This document shows, piece after piece, positions 16,833 through 24,910 of a stretch of DNA of 64,000 nt (position 1 is its first letter; each line of letters begins with the position of its first letter). This stretch comes from Catenulispora sp. GP43. Lineage in GTDB: Bacteria > Actinomycetota > Actinomycetes > Streptomycetales > Catenulisporaceae. Made by a program: the position numbers and the translations under genes. The DNA is taken from the NCBI RefSeq assembly GCF_041260665.1, contig NZ_JBGCCT010000031.1:1-64000 (forward strand), in the 5' to 3' direction. The notes below the pieces were generated by a model that saw only the letters and a program-made list of their open reading frames with translations, did no database searches and was not told the origin of the DNA.

Positions 16833-18320
16833 CTACTTGTGCCGGATGTGCTCGTAGATGTCGAGGTAGTGGTCGGCGGGACGGTGCCAGGAATGGTCGG
16901 CGCGCATGCCGTTGAGCATCAGGGAGCGGAAGTCCTCCGGGTAGTCGGTCCAAAGCCCGAACGCCCGCTGCAGCGCACTGTCGATCGCCTGGTTGTCGGT
17001 GTGCTGGAACACGTATCCGTTGCGCCGGTCGTCGGCGTGCTCCCCGTGGTCCCGGTCGAAGACGGTGTCGCGCATCCCGCCGGTGGCACGGACCACCGGC
17101 ACGGTCCCGTAGCGCATCGCCATCAGCGGTATCAGTCCGCAGGGCTCGAACAGGCTGGGCACCACCAGCAGGTCGGCCCCGGCTAGAACCAGGTGCGCCA
17201 GTTCCTCCTGGTAGGACAGCTCCAGATGGGAGTCCGGATTGTTGTTCAGGTGGTCCTTCAGGTGCTGGAAGTGGCCGTTGATGCCGTTGTGCTTCTGCTC
17301 CTGGCCCATGAGCACGAACTGGCCGCCGGCGGCCAGGGTCCGGAACAGCGCGTGGTGAACCAGGTGCATGCCCTTCTGCTCGTCCACCCGGCCGACGTAG
17401 GCGACCAGCGGGCTCCAGGACTTGCGCAGCATGAAGCGTTCGCGCAGCGCCTCCTTGTTCAAGTACTTGCGCTCGATGGTCGAGGCCGAATACGGCGCCG
17501 GGATGTAGGGGTCGGTCTCGGGGTTCCACACGTCGTAGTCGACGCCGTTGAGGACCCCGCCGAACTTGTCCTGGTACCGGTGCAGGGTGTGGCCCAGGCC
17601 GCAGGCGCTGTCGCCGTAGCGGGCCTCGGCGGCGTGGGTGTCCGAGACGGTGGTGACGAAGTTCGCGTACACCACGCCGCCCTTCATCGGGTTCACGGCG
17701 CCGTGGTGGGTGTCGTCGCCGAGCCGGTCCTGGGCCAGGAAGTGGTCGACGCGGCCCAGGCGGGTGGCCCAGAGCACTTCCGGCGAGGTCAGTCCCTGGT
17801 GGCAGAAGTTGTGGATCGTGTAGCAGACCCGCTGGTCGCCGAGGACCTGTGCGTACTGTTCGTAGAGCAGGACCGGGAGCAGGCCGGTGTGCCAGTCGTG
17901 GCAGTGCACCACCTCGGGGCGCTTGCCCGAGGCCGCCAGGTACTCCAGGGCCGCCTTGCAGAAGAAGGCGTAGCGCAGGGCGTCGTCGTCATATCCGTAC
18001 ATGCGTTCGCGGCCGAAGAAGTTGTCCTGCGAATGCGGCTCGATGAAGAAGCACTTGCGGCCGTGGACGTAGCCGAACCATACGGTGCAGTGCACCGTCC
18101 CGTCGTACCAGGGCACCCACAGGTCGTGGTGGCTCGGCTGCAGATCCCAGACGTCTTCGTAGCGCATCCCGGCGTACTTCGGCAGGACGATCTCCACGGC
18201 GTGGCCGCGGATCTCCAGTTCATGGCTCAGGCCGAACACCACGTCGCCCAGCCCGCCGGCCTTGGCCACGGGGGCGCACTCCGGTGCGACCATCACGATG
18301 AACAACGTCGACCTCCGCAT
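16833..18320 (-). CDS. glgA: GT5 glycogen/starch synthase-like glycosyltransferase
   Basis: The 495-residue protein is a GT5-type glucan synthase. Residues 20-28 read KAGGLGDVV, the nucleotide-sugar-binding motif of GlgA. VVHCHDWHTGLLP and YTIHNFCHQG follow, and the C-terminal domain carries PSLFEPCGLIPLMAMRYG. Length and domain order match starch/glycogen synthases (GT-B fold), which add glucose from ADP- or UDP-glucose to the non-reducing end of an alpha-glucan. The companion GH57 gene lies 18 bases downstream. Most actinobacteria use the GlgE maltose-1-phosphate route or a GT4 GlgA, so a GT5-GH57 pair is a distinct route. The enzyme is cytoplasmic. The symbol reflects family, not proven function. 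Confidence 0.85.
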   Translation of the reverse strand: MRRSTLFIVMVAPECAPVAKAGGLGDVVFGLSHELEIRGHAVEIVLPKYAGMRYEDVWDLQPSHHDLWVPWYDGTVHCTVWFGYVHGRKCFFIEPHSQDNFFGRERMYGYDDDALRYAFFCKAALEYLAASGKRPEVVHCHDWHTGLLPVLLYEQYAQVLGDQRVCYTIHNFCHQGLTSPEVLWATRLGRVDHFLAQDRLGDDTHHGAVNPMKGGVVYANFVTTVSDTHAAEARYGDSACGLGHTLHRYQDKFGGVLNGVDYDVWNPETDPYIPAPYSASTIERKYLNKEALRERFMLRKSWSPLVAYVGRVDEQKGMHLVHHALFRTLAAGGQFVLMGQEQKHNGINGHFQHLKDHLNNNPDSHLELSYQEELAHLVLAGADLLVVPSLFEPCGLIPLMAMRYGTVPVVRATGGMRDTVFDRDHGEHADDRRNGYVFQHTDNQAIDSALQRAFGLWTDYPEDFRSLMLNGMRADHSWHRPADHYLDIYEHIRHK

Positions 18321-18532
18321 TACGTTTCCAGGACCCGCTCAATTTCTAAGCGGTCCGCACGCATCGCGCAGGTGGAGCCGACCAATGGGGTGAGCGGGGG
18401 GGGCGGCTGCGACGCCGACCGGCGGACCCCCACATGGAAGCAGTGGGGGCGCATCGTGTCGGATCGCCGCATAGCGTGGCTCTCTGGTTGCCGGTGGCAG
18501 CCAAGCCATCGGCCCGAGTCAGGGAGACATCC
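18321..18532. other. Divergent intergenic region (GT5 / DUF2795)
   Basis: This 212-bp gap must hold promoters for the GT5-GH57 operon and the DUF2795 gene. A small hairpin (cccccac to gtggggg, 18427-18449) and a run of eight G are seen. No confident promoter boxes are visible, and no reading frame looks coding. Confidence 0.4.
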
Positions 18533-18898
18533 ATGACCAAGTCGAAGAAGCAATACGCCGCGGCGCAGCCGCAGGCCCCGAGCGAGGAATTCGGCCGCAG
18601 CATCGAGCTGGCCTTCTCCGACCACCCGTGGCCGGCCAGCCGGGCGGACGTGCTGGAGCACGCCAGCCGGCAGCGGACCTTCGCCAAGTCGGACTTCGCG
18701 CGGTTGAAACGGATTCCGCACCGTGACTACCACAGCGTCGCGGACCTGATGGACGCCACCCGCCAGGCCGAGATGTCGATGTCGGCGGCGCAGGGCCCCG
18801 GCCCGGTGGCCACAGCCGAGCACAACCGGCGCGCCATGGGCGAGACCCGCGTGGACACCGGGATGCACTCGGACCAGTTCGACGAGCGGACTCACTAA
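18533..18898 (+). CDS. DUF2795-like protein
   Basis: The 121-residue product begins at the ATG at 18533, after aggga; the longer frame from 18434 lacks a ribosome site. Residues about 25-75 resemble the DUF2795 domain. The typical F/WPAS..D/ELxxHA segment appears as HPWPASRADVLEHASRQ, followed by LKRIPHRDYHSVADLM. The rest is polar and probably disordered, ending in MHSDQFDERTH. DUF2795 proteins are small and of unknown function. It stands alone, divergent from the GT5 gene and convergent with the DUF2867-like gene. Confidence 0.68.
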   Translation: MTKSKKQYAAAQPQAPSEEFGRSIELAFSDHPWPASRADVLEHASRQRTFAKSDFARLKRIPHRDYHSVADLMDATRQAEMSMSAAQGPGPVATAEHNRRAMGETRVDTGMHSDQFDERTH

Positions 18899-18944
18899 AA
18901 CCGCTGATCCACTGGATCCACTGAACCGGTGGTAGTACGCCGGG

Positions 18945-18976
18945 CTGTCGGCGGTCCGTTCCGGACCGGCCGACAG
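18945..18976. terminator. Bidirectional hairpin between convergent genes
   Basis: The arms ctgtcggcggtccg and cggaccggccgacag (18945-18958, 18962-18976) pair almost perfectly, with a single bulge and a three-base loop. The hairpin lies between convergent stops. It is followed by a heptamer repeat (tcggcgg) over about 18983-19011. Confidence 0.65.
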
Positions 18977-19013
18977 TCCGGCTTCGGCGGTCGGCGGTCG
19001 GCGGTCGGCGGGC

Positions 19014-19490
19014 TCACCGCTGCGGGGTGCGCGCCGCTCTGGTGAGGAGATAAGGCAGCACGCGATGGTGGATCAGCGCGGACACCGCCCACAGCGGGCG
19101 CGCGATCCGGCGGCGGTAACGCACGACTGTAACCCAGACGATCCGCGTCTGTTCGACCGAGACGATGTTGTACGCCAGCATCAGCGGCGAGCGCTGTTCC
19201 AGGACGAGCCGCGCCGGGCCGGTCGAGGCGATGCGGGCGCCGAGCACCTGGCCAGGACCCGGTTTCGCGGCGTCGAACAGGAGCGGGAAGCGCCAGCCGG
19301 CACGGACCAGCACCCGGACGGGGAACGGCGCGTCTTCGAACGCTGACCGCGCCCATTCCTGCGGCGATCGGGATGGGGCCTGCGCGATGGGGAGTTCGAA
19401 GGCTGAGGCGTAGTCGTGGGCCGGCAGGTCACCGGCCGCGCCCGGAACGGGGACCTCGATGCGCCGGGCCTTCACCATCACGCCCACCAT
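19014..19490 (-). CDS. DUF2867-like protein, partner of the TetR gene
   Basis: The product is 158 residues from the ATG at 19490, which follows agggaggg. The longer form from 19514 would put the ribosome site inside the gene. It contains DYASAFELPI, a middle block VRVLVRAGWRFPLLFDA, then LVLEQRSPLMLAYNIVSVEQ and VTVVRYRRRIARPLWAVSALIHHRVLPYLL. This pattern resembles the uncharacterised DUF2867 (START-like) family often found beside TetR genes. It lacks a signal. It is divergent from the TetR gene across an inverted repeat, which suggests TetR controls it. The function is unknown. Confidence 0.6.
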   Translation of the reverse strand: MVGVMVKARRIEVPVPGAAGDLPAHDYASAFELPIAQAPSRSPQEWARSAFEDAPFPVRVLVRAGWRFPLLFDAAKPGPGQVLGARIASTGPARLVLEQRSPLMLAYNIVSVEQTRIVWVTVVRYRRRIARPLWAVSALIHHRVLPYLLTRAARTPQR

Positions 19491-19504
19491 CACGCCCTCC
19501 CTGA

Positions 19505-19571
19505 TAGTTGACATGTGTCCACTAGCGGTTCGCTCTCGACGATAGACGCGCTATTCGACACCCGTCAACTA
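19505..19571. promoter_or_regulatory. Divergent TetR promoter with inverted repeat
   Basis: The words tagttgacatgtgtc (19505-19519) and gacacccgtcaacta (19557-19571) are inverted copies with two differing central bases. Each holds a -35-like ttgac(a/g), reading inward into the gap. On the minus strand ttgacg is followed, 17 bases later, by ctatcg, a plausible promoter for the DUF2867-like gene. TetR binding at both arms is inferred. Confidence 0.5.
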
Positions 19572-19573
19572 CC

Positions 19574-20176
19574 ATGCCGTCCATGACCAGGCGGCGGCTC
19601 AAGCCCGAGGAACGGCGTGAGGAACTGCTGGACGCCGGCGCGGAGTTCTTCGCCAGCCAGCACTACGACGATGTACTCATGGACGAGGTCGCGGCGCGGG
19701 CCGGCGTGTCACGGGCGCTGCTGTACAAGTACTTCCCCGGCAAACGCGAGCTGTTCGCCGCGATCTACCGACGCGCGGCCGACCGGCTCCTGGACGCCGC
19801 CCGGCTCGACCCGGATCTGCCGATGGCCGATGCCGTCTCGGCCGGCCTCGACGCGCACATCGACTACTTCGCCGCCCACCGGCTGACCGTACTGACCGCG
19901 AACCGGACGCTGGCCGGCGATCCGCTGGTCCAGGCGATCATCGACGACGAGCTCACCGTGCTGCGCACCCGGATGCTCGACGCGGCCGGCTTCAGCGGCC
20001 ACGCGCGCGATGTGGCGTCCGCGGCGTTGCGCGCGTGGCTGGTCTTCGTCCGGGAGATGTGCGTCGAGTGGCTGGAGGGCCTGGCGATCGACCGGGACGA
20101 GGTGCGGGCGGTCTGCCTGCGGACGCTGTCGGCGGCGTTGGAAGCCGTCAGCGACGAATCCGTCGGCCAGGGATAA
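19574..20176 (+). CDS. TetR family regulator
   Basis: The 200-residue protein has the TetR N-terminal helix-turn-helix at about 10-60: LLDAGAEFFASQHYDDVLMD, then VAARAGVSRALLYKYFPGKRELF. The ligand-binding region is all-helical. Two in-frame ATGs (19574 and 19583) are possible and neither has a strong ribosome site, so the message may be leaderless. It diverges from the DUF2867-like gene and is the likely repressor of that gene and of itself. The ligand is unknown. Confidence 0.9.
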   Translation: MPSMTRRRLKPEERREELLDAGAEFFASQHYDDVLMDEVAARAGVSRALLYKYFPGKRELFAAIYRRAADRLLDAARLDPDLPMADAVSAGLDAHIDYFAAHRLTVLTANRTLAGDPLVQAIIDDELTVLRTRMLDAAGFSGHARDVASAALRAWLVFVREMCVEWLEGLAIDRDEVRAVCLRTLSAALEAVSDESVGQG

Positions 20177-20207
20177 GTCAGCACCGGACCCGTCAGCCCC
20201 GGAGCCG

Positions 20208-21197
20208 TCACCCGGCCGCCGGGCTGAACGGCACCGCGGTCGCGAACCTCTGCCGGTAGCCGTGCGGGCTCACGTGCAGGTGCCGGGCGAACGACCGGCG
20301 CAGCGTCTCGACCGTCCCGAAGCCGCACTGCCGCGCGATCTCCTCGATGCGCTCCTCGCTGCCCTCCAGCAGCATCCGGGCGCGCTCCAGCCGCATCGCC
20401 TCCACGTAGGCCGCCGGGGTCGAGCCGGTCTCGGCCGCGAAGACGCGGGCGAAGTTGCGCGGGCTCATCAGCGCCCGGGCGGCCAGGGCGGTGACGGACA
20501 GGTCGTGGTCGAGGTGGTCCGTGATCCAGTCCTGCAACTCCCTGATGCTCGGCCGGGACGCGGCCTGGGCGGCCAGGCCGCGGCTGAACTGGGTCTGGCC
20601 GCCGGGGCGCCGGACGAACAGGACGAGTTCCCGGGCGACGTGCAGCGCGGCCTGCGCGCCCAGGTCCTCCTCGACCAGGGCGAGCGACAGGTCGATGCCC
20701 GCCGAGACGCCGGCCGAGGTGTAGACGTCGCCGTCGCGGACGTGGATCGGGTCGGGCAGCACGGTGATCTCGGGGTAGCGCCGGGCCAGGTCGTCGCACG
20801 CGGCCCAGTGGGTCGTCGCCTTCCTGCCGTCCAGGATGCCGGCACGCGCCAGCAGGAAGGCGCCGGTGCACACCGAGGCGGTGCGCCGGGCCCGCCGGCT
20901 GGCGCCGCGCAGCCAGGAGATCAGTTCCTCGTCCACCGCGTCGCGGCGCTCGCCGGTGGCGCCGGCGACGATCAGCGTGTCGATGCGGCCGCGGAAGCGG
21001 TCGATGGTGGCGTGCGGGACGATCCGCACGCCGCTGGACGTGGTCACCACCGGCGCGGGCGCGACCACCTCGATCTCGTAGCCGCCGCCGGGCCGGCCGC
21101 GGCCGGCGAAGTCGAAGACGTCCGAGGGCCCGGTGACGTCCAGGGCCTGGACGCCGTCGAAGGCCACGATGACGACGCGGTGCGGGGCGGTGCTCAC
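20208..21197 (-). CDS. GlxA family regulator (DJ-1/PfpI + AraC)
   Basis: This protein of about 329 residues fuses an N-terminal DJ-1/PfpI glutamine-amidotransferase-like domain (VVIVAFDGVQALDVTGPSDV, with the elbow cysteine in ASVCTGAFLLARAG) to a C-terminal AraC helix-turn-helix pair (PRNFARVFAAETGSTPAAYVE and FGTVETLRRSFARHLHVSP, given here in parts). GlxA-type regulators usually control nearby transport or catabolic genes. The GTG at 21197 gives the usual family start, although ggagg lies unusually close. An ATG at 21260 overlapping the MFS stop is an alternative. The upstream MFS gene is on the same strand, so it is its probable operon partner and target. Confidence 0.85.
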   Translation of the reverse strand: MSTAPHRVVIVAFDGVQALDVTGPSDVFDFAGRGRPGGGYEIEVVAPAPVVTTSSGVRIVPHATIDRFRGRIDTLIVAGATGERRDAVDEELISWLRGASRRARRTASVCTGAFLLARAGILDGRKATTHWAACDDLARRYPEITVLPDPIHVRDGDVYTSAGVSAGIDLSLALVEEDLGAQAALHVARELVLFVRRPGGQTQFSRGLAAQAASRPSIRELQDWITDHLDHDLSVTALAARALMSPRNFARVFAAETGSTPAAYVEAMRLERARMLLEGSEERIEEIARQCGFGTVETLRRSFARHLHVSPHGYRQRFATAVPFSPAAG

Positions 21198-21224
21198 ACC
21201 TCCATGATGCGGCGGCAGGCCATC

Positions 21225-21234
21225 TGGCAGCAAT
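21225..21234. promoter_or_regulatory. 10-bp motif upstream of glxA-type gene
   Basis: The word tggcagcaat lies 28 bases before the GlxA-type start. The same word lies 28 bases before the MFS start (22550-22559). Equal spacing suggests a shared control site, possibly for the GlxA-type protein itself. Confidence 0.35.
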
Positions 21235-21250
21235 CGCCCGCTCTCCACGC

Positions 21251-22522
21251 TTACCGCCATCCGTCGCGCGGCCTGGTCCGCCAGGCCTCGCCGGCCACGA
21301 CGAGCGCCAGCGCCGCGATCGCCACCCCGAAGATCTCGAACGTCGAGTCCAGGCCCAGCGGGGTGCTCAGGAGCCCGGCGGCGATCGCGGGCAGCGACAG
21401 GGCCCCATAGGCCACGACGTAGAACGCCGACATCACCGCGGCCCGGTGCTCGGGCGGCACGGCCGCGGACAGCGAGCGCAGCCCGCCGAGGAAGGCGACG
21501 CCGAACCCGAACCCGGCGATCACACTGGCCACCACGAACAGCGCGGCCGAGCCGGTCGCCACGGCGGCCACGAGCAGCCCCATCCCCGCGGCCAGGGCCA
21601 GCGAGCCGTAGCTCGCGCCGGCCCACGGCGCGCTGCGTCCGAACAGCAGTTGGGAGAGCGCGGCGGCGGTCGGCAGGCTGGAGACGACGAGCCCGGACAG
21701 CACGACCGAGTCGCTGTGCAGCAGGCTCGCGCTCAGCTCGGGGCCGAGCGAGAGGTAGAGCCCGTTGAGCGACCAGGACGAGAGCACGGCCATGGACGCC
21801 AGCAGGAACGCCCGCCGCCCCGCCGGCGGCACGCTCGGGCGCTGCGGCGTGAGCTGTATCCGCGCGCCGGGACGCGGCGTCACCGGGTCTTTCAGGCGCA
21901 GCGTGGCGACGGTGGCGACCAGGAGCAGGACCGCGAGCATCACATACGGCAGCACCCGCGGCGCCGGCAGGTACTGCACCAGGACCGAGGAGGCGAGGAT
22001 CCCGAGCCCGATGCCGCCCGCCGAGGTCACTCCGTTGGCCAGCCCCACCGCGACCGGATCGCGCCGCGGGTGCAGGTCGAGCAGCGCGGCGCTGGCCGCG
22101 CTCAGGGCCAGCCCGGTCGCCAGCCCCTGGAGCCCGCGGGCGACGAACAACCACGCCACCGAGGTGGCCGGCATGTACACGATGGTGGAGACCAGGATCC
22201 CGCACAGCGCGGCGAGCAAGACCGGGCGCCGTCCGATCTCGTCCGACAGCCGCCCGGCCAGCAGCAGCGCCGCGAGCACGCCGAAGGCGTAGGTCGCGTA
22301 GACGATCGTGAGCGTCACCGCGGAGAAGCCCCACAGCTTGCTGTAGGTGCCGTACAGCGGCGAAGGGATGCCGGAGGCGAACATCGCCAGGCCGACGATG
22401 CTTGCGGCCAGCAGGTAGGCGGGGCGTGGCGCGAGTGGACGGCGGAGGTAGCCGGGGTGGGGGTAGGGGCCGGGTTGGCGGCCGAGGTCGGGGCGGTCCG
22501 CCACCGTCTCGATGGAAGTCAT
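21251..22522 (-). CDS. MFS transporter
   Basis: The 423-residue protein has twelve predicted membrane helices and the MFS loop 2-3 motif in LLAGRLSDEIGRRPVLL. RGLQGLATGLALS matches motif B and GGIGLGILASS matches motif C, so a drug/H+ antiporter-like exporter is most likely. It starts at ATG 22522, giving a cytoplasmic N-terminus rich in Pro. Its gene is followed by the GlxA-type regulator 53 bases downstream, which may respond to the exported compound. The substrate is unknown. Confidence 0.9.
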   Translation of the reverse strand: MTSIETVADRPDLGRQPGPYPHPGYLRRPLAPRPAYLLAASIVGLAMFASGIPSPLYGTYSKLWGFSAVTLTIVYATYAFGVLAALLLAGRLSDEIGRRPVLLAALCGILVSTIVYMPATSVAWLFVARGLQGLATGLALSAASAALLDLHPRRDPVAVGLANGVTSAGGIGLGILASSVLVQYLPAPRVLPYVMLAVLLLVATVATLRLKDPVTPRPGARIQLTPQRPSVPPAGRRAFLLASMAVLSSWSLNGLYLSLGPELSASLLHSDSVVLSGLVVSSLPTAAALSQLLFGRSAPWAGASYGSLALAAGMGLLVAAVATGSAALFVVASVIAGFGFGVAFLGGLRSLSAAVPPEHRAAVMSAFYVVAYGALSLPAIAAGLLSTPLGLDSTFEIFGVAIAALALVVAGEAWRTRPRDGWR

Positions 22523-22549
22523 GCGTCCATGCTCGGCTGCGGACGCCAT

Positions 22550-22559
22550 TGGCAGCAAT
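22550..22559. promoter_or_regulatory. 10-bp motif upstream of MFS gene
   Basis: This is the second copy of tggcagcaat, 28 bases before the MFS start. A nearby ggcag...ctgcc inverted pair (22563-22584) extends the possible operator. Confidence 0.35.
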
Positions 22560-22611
22560 GACAGGCAGCGGACGATTTCTGCCAACTATGAGGACGGCGA
22601 GAAGCTCGTGC

Positions 22612-23133
22612 TCACAGCCATCGAGAGACAGCCCTGAAGGCGACTCCGACACCGGCTCCGTAGGCGATGTGAGCGCCCAGATCCCAGCCCAGCACCTTGG
22701 CGCTGTACTGCCAGATCGGCTTGTACAGGCCGGCGATCGGCAGCGCGACGTAGTCGTTGGCGAAAAGCCCGACGCCGAACGGCACGCCGTAGCGGGCCTT
22801 CGGGACCGCCGCGGATCCGGCGAGAAGGCCGTAGACCGCGCCGGCCGCCGTCCCGTAGCCCCAGTGCGCGAGCGTACTCAGCGGCCAGGCCGCGCGGTCG
22901 GGAAGGTCGCGCTGCGTGAAGCCCTCGATCACCCGCTTGGCCACCTGGCCGGGATCCGGGGCCTGCTCCCAGTTCTCGACCGGCGCGAACTCCCATGCGC
23001 GCGGCGCGTCCCTCCCTCCGGCGCGGCGGTACTTCAGGTACTGGACGGCGTCCAGGCACACGGTTCCCACGGCTCCGGCCAGCAGACCGGAGAGCACAGC
23101 CGCCAGGGGTGTCATGGCCGTTTTCGTTCGCAT
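22612..23133 (-). CDS. Small membrane protein, DUF1440/YagU-like
   Basis: This protein of about 173 residues shows a helix near the N-terminus (LAAVLSGLLAGAVGTVCLDA), a cytoplasmic stretch with WEFAPVENWEQAPDPGQVA, then a glycine-rich membrane segment (HWGYGTAAGAVYGLLAGSAA) and YGVPFGVGLFANDYVALP. This resembles the DUF1440 (YagU) family of inner-membrane proteins, and the link is tentative. An ATG at 23151 would add six residues. It is divergent from the broken AraC gene and isolated from the MFS operon. The function is unknown. Confidence 0.65.
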   Translation of the reverse strand: MRTKTAMTPLAAVLSGLLAGAVGTVCLDAVQYLKYRRAGGRDAPRAWEFAPVENWEQAPDPGQVAKRVIEGFTQRDLPDRAAWPLSTLAHWGYGTAAGAVYGLLAGSAAVPKARYGVPFGVGLFANDYVALPIAGLYKPIWQYSAKVLGWDLGAHIAYGAGVGVAFRAVSRWL

Positions 23134-23311
23134 GCCACCCAGCATCGCCACCGGACGGCCGCGGCACCCGGCGGACGCCGGCCGACCTCGGGGGCGGCTG
23201 CTCCGTTCGGAGGAACGGGGAGGATAGTCCGACTTATATCAGAATCCTGGTATTCTCTCCCGCATCTGACCGCGGACGTGGGGGCGCGGGACGAGCGGGG
23301 GGATACGGGGA

Positions 23312-24419
23312 ATGATCGCTGCCGTTTTCCAGACGAAGGGCCTGCCGGCCCGCGAACGGTTCGAGTGGTGGCGCGAACTGGTTCTGCACTCGGCGGTGCC
23401 CGCCGAACACTCCTTCAGCGGGCCGGGCGACTTCCGGGCGAGGGCGACGCAATGGCAGATGGGTGTCGCGCACCTGTCGTTGCTGTCCTACTCCCCGTTG
23501 CGGACGCGGCGGACTCCGCAGCTGGTCCGCAGGCTCGACCCGGAGGGCTACCGGGTGGTGATGAATCTGGACGGGACGCATCAGGGCTTCTCCTACGGCC
23601 GCGACCAGGGCGTGCTGCATGCCGACGAGCTGCTGGTCTACGACACCTCGCGGCCGCACGACGCCGAGATCTTCGCCGGGCGGGAGGTGGCCCGGATGGC
23701 GATGGTGGACATTCCGCGGACCGCGCTCTCGATGCCCGCGAACAAGATCGACCGTGTCTTGGGGGTCCCGATGTCCGCCGCCAGTGGCACCGGGGGCGCT
23801 GCTGTCGCAGTTCCTGACCGGGCTGGTCGAGCAGGCCGAGCGGTACGCGCCGAACCAGGCGGTCGGGCTCGGGGCGGTCGCCGGCGATCTGATCGCGGTG
23901 CACCTGTCGCAGTACGTCGACGCCCCCGACGAGGCGCTGCCGGGCGGCCGGCGGCAGGTTCTGCTGACGAAGGTGAACGCGTTCATCGAGGAGCACCTCG
24001 GCGACCCGGACCTGACCCCGGGCACGATCGCCGCCGCCCACTTCATCTCGCGGCGGCACCTGCACCAGCTGTTCGACGGCCAGCACCACACCCCCGCCGC
24101 CTGGATCCGTCAGCGCAGGCTGCACCGGTGCCGCGCCGATCTCGCGGACCCGCTGCTGGCCGGCCGGCCGATCGGGGCCATCGCCGCGCGCTGGGGGTTC
24201 CGCAATGCGCAGGACTTCAGTCGAGCGTTCCGGGCGGCCTTCGGTGTCGCGCCGCGTGAGTTCCGGATCAGGGCCCTGATCCAGGTTCCGCGTGCACGCA
24301 CCGATGAAGATGCATGTACAGGCAAAGATGTAGGCACAGATAAAAATGCACGCACAGACAACAGCCATGCACTGATTGCGCGGGCTCTTCGCCCCGTCCC
24401 CGACGAGAGTTTCCAGTAG
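23312..24419 (+). pseudogene. AraC family regulator broken by a +1 frameshift
   Basis: Two overlapping frames together make one AraC-type regulator of about 368 residues. The first frame (from 23312) encodes the AraC_binding_2-like ligand domain up to MSAASGTG. The second continues with ALLSQFLTGLVEQ and ends with the AraC helix-turn-helix (ISRRHLHQLFDGQHHTPAAW and FRNAQDFSRAFRAAFGV). The change of frame falls in a run of five G at about 23789-23793; four G would restore the frame. The tail holds four 18-bp units (24294-24365), giving a hexapeptide repeat ARTDED/ACTGKD/VGTDKN/ARTDNS, poorer in GC than the rest. It may be a real pseudogene or a homopolymer sequencing error. Confidence 0.8.
24294..24365 (+). 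repeat. Four 18-bp tandem repeats, AT-rich for the region
   Basis: Units start at 24294, 24312, 24330 and 24348. Each reads approximately gcacgcacagatraagat. They encode the hexapeptide repeat at the end of the broken AraC gene. Base composition differs clearly from the surrounding DNA. Confidence 0.85.
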
Positions 24420-24502
24420 CCGGGCGGAACACGAAACGCGGGGTGCGCATGCCGGGTAGCCGGGGGGCATCCGGCCCGCATTCCCGCCTCGTGTCCGCCC
24501 GG
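24420..24502. terminator. Long imperfect hairpin after the AraC pseudogene
   Basis: ccgggcggaacacga (24420-24434) pairs with tcgtgtccgcccgg (24489-24502), and weaker pairing continues inward. It lies directly behind a stop codon and before the peptidoglycan-binding remnant, so terminator use is plausible. Confidence 0.55.
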
Positions 24503-24532
24503 AATCCTGGAAGCACTGTGAAAGGACATGGA

Positions 24533-24783
24533 ATGGGACTGCGCAAGAGGGCTGCTGCGCTGGTGGCTTCGGCCGCTCGGCGCGGATCAAGGAGGTCCAG
24601 TGCCTGATCAATCTCGGCTTCTACAGCTCGCGGACCGGTAACGCGCCGCTGGCGGTGGACGGGTCCTTCGGACAGAAGACCTACGACGCCGTCATCTGGT
24701 ACCAGGGGTGCTCGAACATCTCGCAGGACGGCGAGGTCGGCACCAACACCTGGTACCAGCTGCGCAACAACCCCAACTGCTGA
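24533..24783 (+). pseudogene. Secreted peptidoglycan-binding protein, broken
   Basis: The ATG at 24533, after gaaagga, opens the start of a signal peptide (MGLRKRAAALVASAA) that runs out of frame and stops after 24 codons. The PG_binding_1 domain continues in another frame (EVQCLINLGFYSSRT, VDGSFGQKTYDAVIWYQ, VGTNTWYQLRNNPNC, stop at 24783). The end of the signal peptide and the linker are missing, so a deletion with frameshift explains both. It resembles the intact gene at 6123-6545. Confidence 0.75.
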
Positions 24784-24910
24784 CACCGCTGCCGACACTA
24801 CTGCCGACACCGCTGTAGGACGGGCGGCCGGTCGTCCTGAGTGGGGCTCGGGGCGACCGGCCGCCCGCTGTCCGGACCGTCGCCATCCTTAGAAGGGGGA
24901 ACAGCCCGCC

